Positions 60,301 to 64,000 of a stretch of DNA of 64,000 nt are shown in pieces (the stretch's first letter is position 1; each line of letters starts with the position of its first letter). The notes beneath the pieces were generated by a model that searched no databases, was not told the origin of the DNA, and was given only the letters and a program-made list of their open reading frames with translations. Both the position numbers and the translations under genes were made by a program. Source of the stretch: Sclerodactyla briareus (lineage: Eukaryota; Echinodermata; Holothuroidea; Dendrochirotida; Sclerodactylidae); NCBI GenBank assembly GCA_026419785.1, contig JAODTK010005804.1:186001-250000 (forward strand). The letters are read 5' to 3'.

Positions 60301-63065
60301 AGAGGTCTGATTGGGTAATAGAATACTTGCTCGATTTACTGATCTTAAGTAAACCCAAGGAAGTTTTAGACGCAAAGTAAGGTTGATGAGCCTTCGGAGG
60401 ACGTTCATGTTAAAACACGCGCGTCCGACTCCAAGTATACGCGTGCCTCAGGGAGCGTATTGCCTGAACGGAATACAAACAGGCGGAACGACGCCTTGCT
60501 CGTTGCATTCGTGAATGTCAGGTTCACACGCGCCGACCCTCCGGTTCGGCAGGCGTGGTTTGTATCGCCGTCGCGGTGGAAGCTGCCTAATTTTTGTGTA
60601 TGGTACGTTCTGCGTTTACTGCGATCGGATAACGCGATAGTTTCCTAGCTGCTTGTTTGCATTTAGAAGGTACAAAGATATAGATCTAAAAATATAGATA
60701 TCTCTAATCGTTTGGTGATGCCTAATTGGGTTGTAGAATTGGAATAATCTACAGCAGGTCGACTTTACTGGTTCATTAAACAGTCTCGATCTCTGAATTC
60801 AGACTAATAACAAACTGTGGGTCTCGCCCATTATTACCTAAATCAGAGCTTGGCGTTTATTCGCCAGTAAAAGTCTCCCACTTGACAGTTTATTTCTCAA
60901 TTCTTGGTTGTATTTATCAGCTATCCCCGGAATTGGTATTTATGGTGAGACCCAGTCTAGTGCTTTCGTTTTCTACTGGTAACGTCTTGTGATTCCGATA
61001 CATTCTGTTCCTCCAATCAGGGGAAGCCATTTGTGCATCGAGCCGGAGGCCACATCAACGCACGTCTCTGTGTGGTACCTGGACTCTGGCCTCTGATCAT
61101 CGGATGGCCAACGCAACACCAAAGATGTCCATCTATTTCACTCCGGTAGGTAATAGACATTCCAGCTAAAGACTCCTAGCACCACCGAGGGGTCAGAAAA
61201 AAGCGTGCCAAGGACAGGTTTGGATTTGGTTCAATTTCTTCAGCAGTCAGGAAGCAATAATTCTAATATATCTGCATGCTTAATAGTGCTTTCCAAGTCG
61301 TAGACGTTCTCAAAGTTGATGCACGATATTACCACGATCACAGAACCGGTACGCTCTCGGCAATCACGGTTGAAGTAAGTGGTTGCCATATTGTAGGAAC
61401 AGATCAGACGTAAAATTCCTCAACAGTTTCCCTATTATCACCTGGGTGGGGTGAGGCGGCAAGAGGCAAAGACATTCCCAAGGGCACCCTTGGAAAAGTG
61501 GATCGGTCATCGGGATTTGACATCGTAACCTTTCGATCACCAGGCCTAGATCACCAGTCCAAGATCTACCAACCGAGGCTAATCCGATACGGATGAAGAA
61601 TCATCAAGGAACTCTGGATGAGCACCAGCGATTAACTCACCGTCTCTCGTGACTAGTGCTCAGATGATATCGAGGACAGGGGTGTTGTGTAACCATTTCC
61701 ACCTGACTCTTGGGGTTGTCATTTTATGTCCTCTCTGAGAAGACGATCAGTGAACTCCAGGATCCGATCACTTCACGAAGGTACCAGACTAAAAAGTATC
61801 TACTTATTCCTGGTTCCCCCCCTACTGTCCCTCTATTTGCTTTTTAAAGATGACATTACACATATATATGTTTAAGTATTATATGTTTGGCCGATTATTA
61901 CACTGTTTCTGTTAACGGACTATTCAAGGAGAGGAACAATAACTTGAAACTTTCTGGATACCCCTAGAGAAACCCAGGGTTTATCTCCAACGACAAAGAT
62001 TATTGCACAATAATCCTGTAAAAACCCCCCAGAAAACCCAACCCACATGAATGGCCAACTGGCCTTAAAGCAGAAGCAGGCGTGAAAACTAGACCATCTC
62101 GGCACAGAAGGTACGTAGAGAAGTAGTCTTGCGGTGGTGGAGGGGTTTGAGGTCGGAACCAACAGAAGTGTTGCCCTCGTAAATGGCCTCACTCTCATGG
62201 CCCCTAGTACATGCTGCGGCAATATTTGCTAACAACAGCTAGCTGCAAACTTCTACTGAACCACGAAAACTTTTGTAATAAAAATATATGGATCACTCGG
62301 GTCATGGGGGGGGGTTCTGACCCCCAAATCCCAACCCCCCCCTTCCCCCCCTCATGCCTACGCCCTTCCTCGGCCTCAACCAATCTGCCAAGAACAGGAG
62401 GATTCTATTCTTTTAGCTGAATGCGGTGATACCTTAGCACCGATCTAGCCTCGTCACAAAAAGATAAACATGACCTCATTATTTGAATGATTAGACACAT
62501 CTTAATCGTTTACTCATCCTTAGGGCCATTAGCTAAGTGGTCCGCCTTCTGTGACAGTTGCTATAAAAAAATCCATCCTTAGGTCTACAAGGATTGTAAG
62601 TTTGCTACCACATCTCGGAGTAAGAGCGTTGTACGGTGATACTGTCCACTATCATGTATGCCAATGGTTTCAAGATTGAAAATCGACCCACTCGACACTC
62701 GGCTCCTTTTCGATGCGAGAGTAACACTTTTGAAAACATTTATGTAATGTCCATGAGGTGGGCGTGGCGAGTGGCGACCCTAACAGTGTTGCAGTTTTAC
62801 ATTTTTGTCTTCAGTTGCAAGCTTCCGAGTTTGTAATCCAGGTTTTTTCAGTTGTGAAGTCTGTGAGCATCACCGTCACTTTCTCCCAGTGACCGACAGG
62901 AGATCAATGCCTCTTTAAAATCACCGACTCTTTCCACATCCCTGGGCCCAGCGCCCAAGTGGTGCTCCTTCCTCGACAACCTCACAGAGGAGCTGGAGGA
63001 GAACCCGCAGTCTGACGTCTACGACGATTACAAGTTTGTCACCAGACCAGAGCTGGAGAACCTGG
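45282..63065 (+). CDS. NOL10: NOL10, nucleolar WD40 ribosome-biogenesis protein (partial spliced gene)
   Basis: Nine exons in order on the + strand match the NOL10/Enp2 family. In this family NOL10 is a nucleolar WD40-repeat protein of the small-subunit processome, needed for 18S rRNA maturation. The seen exons cover roughly residues 23-38 and 97-384 of the vertebrate protein (about 690 residues, numbering from memory). Signature strings include WLSDRKKRALQ, ILSEDYSK, EVYRFNLDQGRF, ILLYDIRSDKPLLVKD and APKWCSFLDNLTEELEENPQ. The initiator exon and the part covering about residues 39-96 were not found; the C-terminal half lies past the right edge. Introns run from about 0.9 to 4.8 kb and carry SINEs and tandem repeats. 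Most exons need single-base frame corrections, so no single open frame spans the gene. Conserved exon order and splice signals argue against a processed pseudogene. Confidence 0.93.
46682..47110 (+). mobile_element. tRNA-Ala-like SINE in a NOL10 intron
   Basis: The first 72 bases resemble tRNA-Ala: a ggggcg start, agtagagcggta as A box, an anticodon loop containing ctttgcatg (TGC), and ggggttagaattcc as a decayed B box. The body includes cgtcggatggggacgtaaat at 46997, shared with the copy at 42.8 kb. The changed B box and arm mismatches make a working tRNA unlikely. Confidence 0.7.
47930..48265 (+). repeat. Intronic dispersed repeat, copy 1
   Basis: It contains gagcactggccttaactcc, ggctcctgggaccatcattt and aaggacgatcagtgaactc in order. 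Copies at 59.8 and 61.6 kb share these blocks. All three sit in NOL10 introns on the same strand. It may be the distal part of a larger SINE or Helitron-like element; the ends are unknown. Confidence 0.65.
49190..49515 (-). mobile_element. tRNA-derived SINE, minus strand
   Basis: In reverse the head reads attagctcagtcggtagaga, followed by a decayed B box (gcgagtttgaagcc). The body matches in order the + strand copy at 52.68 kb: a gaaaaa..gtgggtacc-like block, the caatgaagtgatg region, and a tail with a GATATCGTGAAGCG-type stem. It lies in the 45.3-50.1 kb NOL10 intron. Confidence 0.75.
50124..50161 (+). CDS. NOL10: NOL10 exon, WD40 segment ILSEDYSK
   Basis: The acceptor cttctcttcacag and donor gtaagg bound a 38-nt exon reading VKLRILSEDYSK after a split valine codon. 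It matches the vertebrate segment around residues 97-109 (VVTFEILSDDYSK). The exon has no frame error. About 58 family residues between this exon and the one at 45.3 kb are unaccounted for, so at least one exon in the 4.8-kb gap is missing or unrecognisable. Confidence 0.9.
51650..51781 (+). CDS. NOL10: NOL10 exon, DRYVEFH to SCDLFFVG
   Basis: The first part reads IVFMQCDRYVEFHTQ and the last part, in another frame, PSCDLFFVGT; a middle frame gives TTRIP. The vertebrate counterpart is about residues 110-153 (DRYIEFH, TRIP, GRDF, PSCDLYFVG). At least two single-base losses are needed, one in the G run near 51724 and one near 51740. The base before the exon reads ccttccacg where an AG acceptor is expected, which also fits a base error. 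The donor is taken as gtagaa at 51782. Boundaries are good to a few bases. Confidence 0.88.
52250..52472 (+). repeat. Minisatellite, unit about 12 bp (CTACCTAGATTC)
   Basis: Roughly eighteen imperfect copies of ctacctagattc or cctacctagcctc lie in the intron after the exon at 51.65 kb. Unit length wobbles by one or two bases, consistent with sequencing indels. Confidence 0.9.
52683..53075 (+). mobile_element. tRNA-derived SINE, full-length-looking
   Basis: ggattagctcagtcagtaga is a clear A box; ggttgtgagttcgtagcc is a slightly decayed B box 45 bases on. The body includes gtgaaaaagtgggtaccgtg and tggaaaaagcactgataagc, a hairpin-like tail. It is the same family as the minus copy at 49.2 kb and is intronic in NOL10. 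Confidence 0.8.
53335..53400 (+). CDS. NOL10: NOL10 exon, EVYRFNLDQGRF
   Basis: The acceptor cttctcaacag and strong donor gtaagt bound a 66-nt exon reading QEVYRFNLDQGRFMRPFPT. This matches the NOL10 segment EVYRLNLEQGRYLNPLQT at about residues 157-174. The reading frame is intact within the exon. The phase at the upstream junction is off by one base relative to the previous exon, consistent with the indels seen there. Confidence 0.93.
54935..55485 (+). repeat. (CCTA)n/(CCTG)n tetranucleotide array, about 550 bp
   Basis: Long runs of cctacctacc with blocks of cctgcctgcc, broken by irregular insertions and deletions. It sits in the NOL10 intron between the exons at 53.3 and 55.9 kb. The phase breaks look like base-calling noise or ordinary slippage. 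Confidence 0.95.
55901..56056 (+). CDS. NOL10: NOL10 exon, WD-type strand GTVEGKVLCWDPR
   Basis: A long pyrimidine tract (ctttctttttttttctgtcag) precedes VAMNCCDIN. After one frame slip in the CCGCCACCACATG stretch, the exon continues as LAGTVEGKVLCWDPRVREQV and runs to a gtaagt donor. The family has VCDINSVHGLFATGTIEGRVECWDPRTRNRVG at about residues 181-212, so the match includes the WD dipeptide. The exon tail (GEGRTCPQ onward) is not conserved in my comparison. Confidence 0.92.
57546..57602 (-). mobile_element. tRNA-like SINE head, minus strand
   Basis: Reverse reading gives AGTTGGCAGAGCGTCGGCCT, a good A-box and anticodon-stem start, followed by ccccggggaccgggggtcgg. No intact B box is seen. 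It lies in the intron before the 57.79-kb NOL10 exon. Confidence 0.45.
57788..57864 (+). CDS. NOL10: NOL10 exon, SALKFKDGLCIAVGTSTG
   Basis: The first frame reads SQPASALKFKD. After two single-base corrections (an extra C near 57829 and a missing G near 57849) it reads GLCIAV, then GTSTG, up to the donor gtagga. This matches vertebrate SLPTISALKFNGALTMAVGTTTG, about residues 229-251. The acceptor is taken as tttctctactccag at 57787; a second AG at 57773 is possible. The long open frame drawn through this area runs into the intron and is not the true product. Confidence 0.85.
58792..58961 (+). CDS. NOL10: NOL10 exon, LLYDIRSDKPLLVKD to ADRR..MW
   Basis: After the acceptor attccatcgcag the exon reads ILLYDIRSDKPLLVKD, nearly identical to the vertebrate VLLYDLRSDKPLLVKD. 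It continues through frame slips as HRYSFPLRE, SLTSQDMYL, ILSCADRR and TQMW, matching HQYGLPIKSVHFQDSLDLILSADSR..KMW (about residues 252-298). At least three indels are needed. The 3' boundary is uncertain: a weak GT at 58962 fits the start of the next exon, but no strong donor is visible. Confidence 0.9.
59810..60060 (+). repeat. Intronic dispersed repeat, copy 2
   Basis: It shares gctcccgggactgtcatttc, aggacgattcagtgaactcc and a gac(g/a)tgac.gctcacag block with copy 1 at 47.9 kb, in the same order. The 172-codon open frame across it is not a gene. Confidence 0.65.
60400..60660. other. CpG-rich island-like segment in an intron
   Basis: This stretch has many CG dinucleotides (acacgcgcgtccgac, tatacgcgtgc, tcgccgtcgcggtgg) inside otherwise CG-poor intron sequence. 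It holds a 62-codon open frame that I cannot assign. It may be a young repeat insertion or an internal regulatory segment. Confidence 0.4.
61021..61145 (+). CDS. NOL10: NOL10 exon, GKxFxSIEPEAHIN to ATPKMSIYFTP
   Basis: The acceptor ttctgttcctccaatcag and donor gtaggt bound this exon. Its 3' half reads MANATPKMSIYFTP in one open frame, matching LTANETPKMGIYYIP (about residues 329-342). The 5' half needs several corrections to give GK.F.SIEPEAHIN.V, matching GKIFTSLEPEHDLNDV. The exon closes the predicted propeller region before the LGPAPRW segment. Confidence 0.88.
61440..61600 (-). mobile_element. tRNA-derived SINE, minus strand, decayed
   Basis: It aligns with the SINE at 17.0-17.3 kb: cacctgggtggggtgaggcg, ttcccaagggcaccc and ccaaccgaggctaatcc correspond in order. 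The B box is degraded (gggatttgacatcg). It lies between the NOL10 exons at 61.0 and 62.9 kb. Confidence 0.6.
61610..61800 (+). repeat. Intronic dispersed repeat, copy 3
   Basis: gagcaccagcgattaactca, gactcttggggttgtcattt and gacgatcagtgaactccagg match copies 1 and 2. It directly abuts the SINE at 61.44 kb. Confidence 0.65.
62939..63065 (+). CDS. NOL10: NOL10 exon, APKWCSFLDNLTEELEENPQ
   Basis: The frame reads GPAPKWCSFLDNLTEELEEN and continues as PQSDVYDDYKFVTRPELENL up to the donor gtaagt. The vertebrate protein has GPAPRWCSFLDNLTEELEEN and PESTVYDDYKFVTKKDLENL, about residues 345-384. This is the most conserved exon in the window and fixes the gene identity. The acceptor region reads tttccacatccctg where cacag is expected, so the first few bases are uncertain. 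The next exon (family motif LTHLIGSPF) is not in the remaining 935 bases. Confidence 0.97.
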
Positions 63066-64000
63066 GTAAGTCAGACCAAAAAATATATTGAATTATGGAA
63101 TAATGAACAGATACAGAGGCTGTGGCTGCAGAATTTAAAATTGGATGAGTCTAATAGGAGTTAGAAAACTCAGGAAATCGAGCAGACTACCTTTCCAAGG
63201 ATGTGGAGATCCGAGGACTAGGCCGGCTGGAATTTGGACAACAAGTGAATGAATAGAATTCATCGATGTGTAATTTATGACTGTCATTAATTTCCCCATG
63301 CCAACCCCTACAATTCGTAGTTGGAATAGAAGATGAATGATTACTAAAATATGAAATGTGAAATTGTATGACCGGCCAGCAGATTAAATCAAGGAAGAGA
63401 AGTATAATAAATACTCACTCAATTCAGCAGTGAACCGGGTCTGAACGAAAATTCAAATACTACCACACACTCAACACAGATGCATTCCGAGACGTCCCCT
63501 CAGTACAACGTACGACACGATCAAATGTCCTCGCATCCAGCAAAACTCATTCAAAAACCCAAACCAAACCACACAGCTAACATACAGTATTTCTCATCCA
63601 AGTCCATTGTCACAATGCGTACGCAAACCGCATGCCGCAACAATCAACGCGCACACACAAAATTAGTAATATAAAATAACGATATGCACATGTGCGCATC
63701 GTTATATTTACACTTTATGGGGGATGGTTTGTTATTGTTGTGATGAATATCTGGCATACACATGTTGGACATCGCGCATTGCAACGTACCACACTGATAC
63801 CGTGAATGATACCCTCCGTGTACCTACGAATGAGTGGTAATATGCATTTTAGTAGTTTAATTGGAATGCTGGTGTATAATATAGGTGTATCGGTAGGCTT
63901 GTAAGGCCCACCTGGTTACGGTAATCTGATGCTGATAATTTTGACATTGTGTAGTTCTCCATATACTGACATAGGTCAGGAATAGATATGGGCGCTATGG
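63066..64000 (+). other. NOL10: NOL10 intron continuing past the window
   Basis: It follows the donor at 63066 with no further exon. A CA-rich patch and a near-perfect 30-bp palindrome at 63676-63705 are present. Confidence 0.7.

Overview
The window looks like nuclear DNA from an animal, most likely a marine invertebrate; an echinoderm or hemichordate is possible, but the sequence alone does not settle this. The signs are short coding exons with GT/AG splice sites in long introns, many tRNA-derived SINE-like repeats, LINE reverse-transcriptase remnants, a small hAT-type element, and abundant simple repeats. I see no operons, no ribosome-binding-site pattern, and no bacterial or viral gene order. 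Most long open frames are at chance level.

The one gene I can name is NOL10 (nucleolar protein 10, orthologue of yeast Enp2), on the + strand from about 45.3 kb to beyond the right edge. Nine exons are recognisable at about 45.28, 50.12, 51.65, 53.34, 55.90, 57.79, 58.79, 61.02 and 62.94 kb. They read in order along the WD40 part of the protein into the conserved segment after it. The first exon and the part after the 45.3-kb exon were not found, and the C-terminal half lies outside the window. Most exons carry one or more single-base indels against the conserved family sequence while splice sites, order and strand are kept. This points to an unpolished long-read assembly rather than a dead gene.

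Layout. 0-12.8 kb: no recognisable gene; an AT microsatellite, two small inverted-repeat elements, a diverged tandem duplication, and a possible collagen-like exon near 6.15 kb. 12.9-13.6 kb: the 3' end of a LINE. 15.69-16.02 kb, minus strand: a likely last exon encoding a membrane span and an acidic, proline-rich tail. 16-36 kb: SINE fragments, tandem repeats and homopolymers. 35.8 kb: a 168-bp hAT-type MITE with perfect 16-bp inverted ends and an 8-bp target duplication. 36.25-37.23 kb: a second, broken LINE reverse transcriptase. 41.3-42.0 kb: tandem repeats. 45.3-64 kb: NOL10, with SINEs, a three-copy repeat family and two CCTA-type arrays in its introns.

I found no evidence of an undescribed biological system. 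The most useful leads are the NOL10 gene model and its indel pattern, the intact MITE, the minus-strand membrane exon, the GATCGTGAGTCGATC motif cluster at 7.4-8.0 kb, and the high density of poly-G/poly-C tracts.
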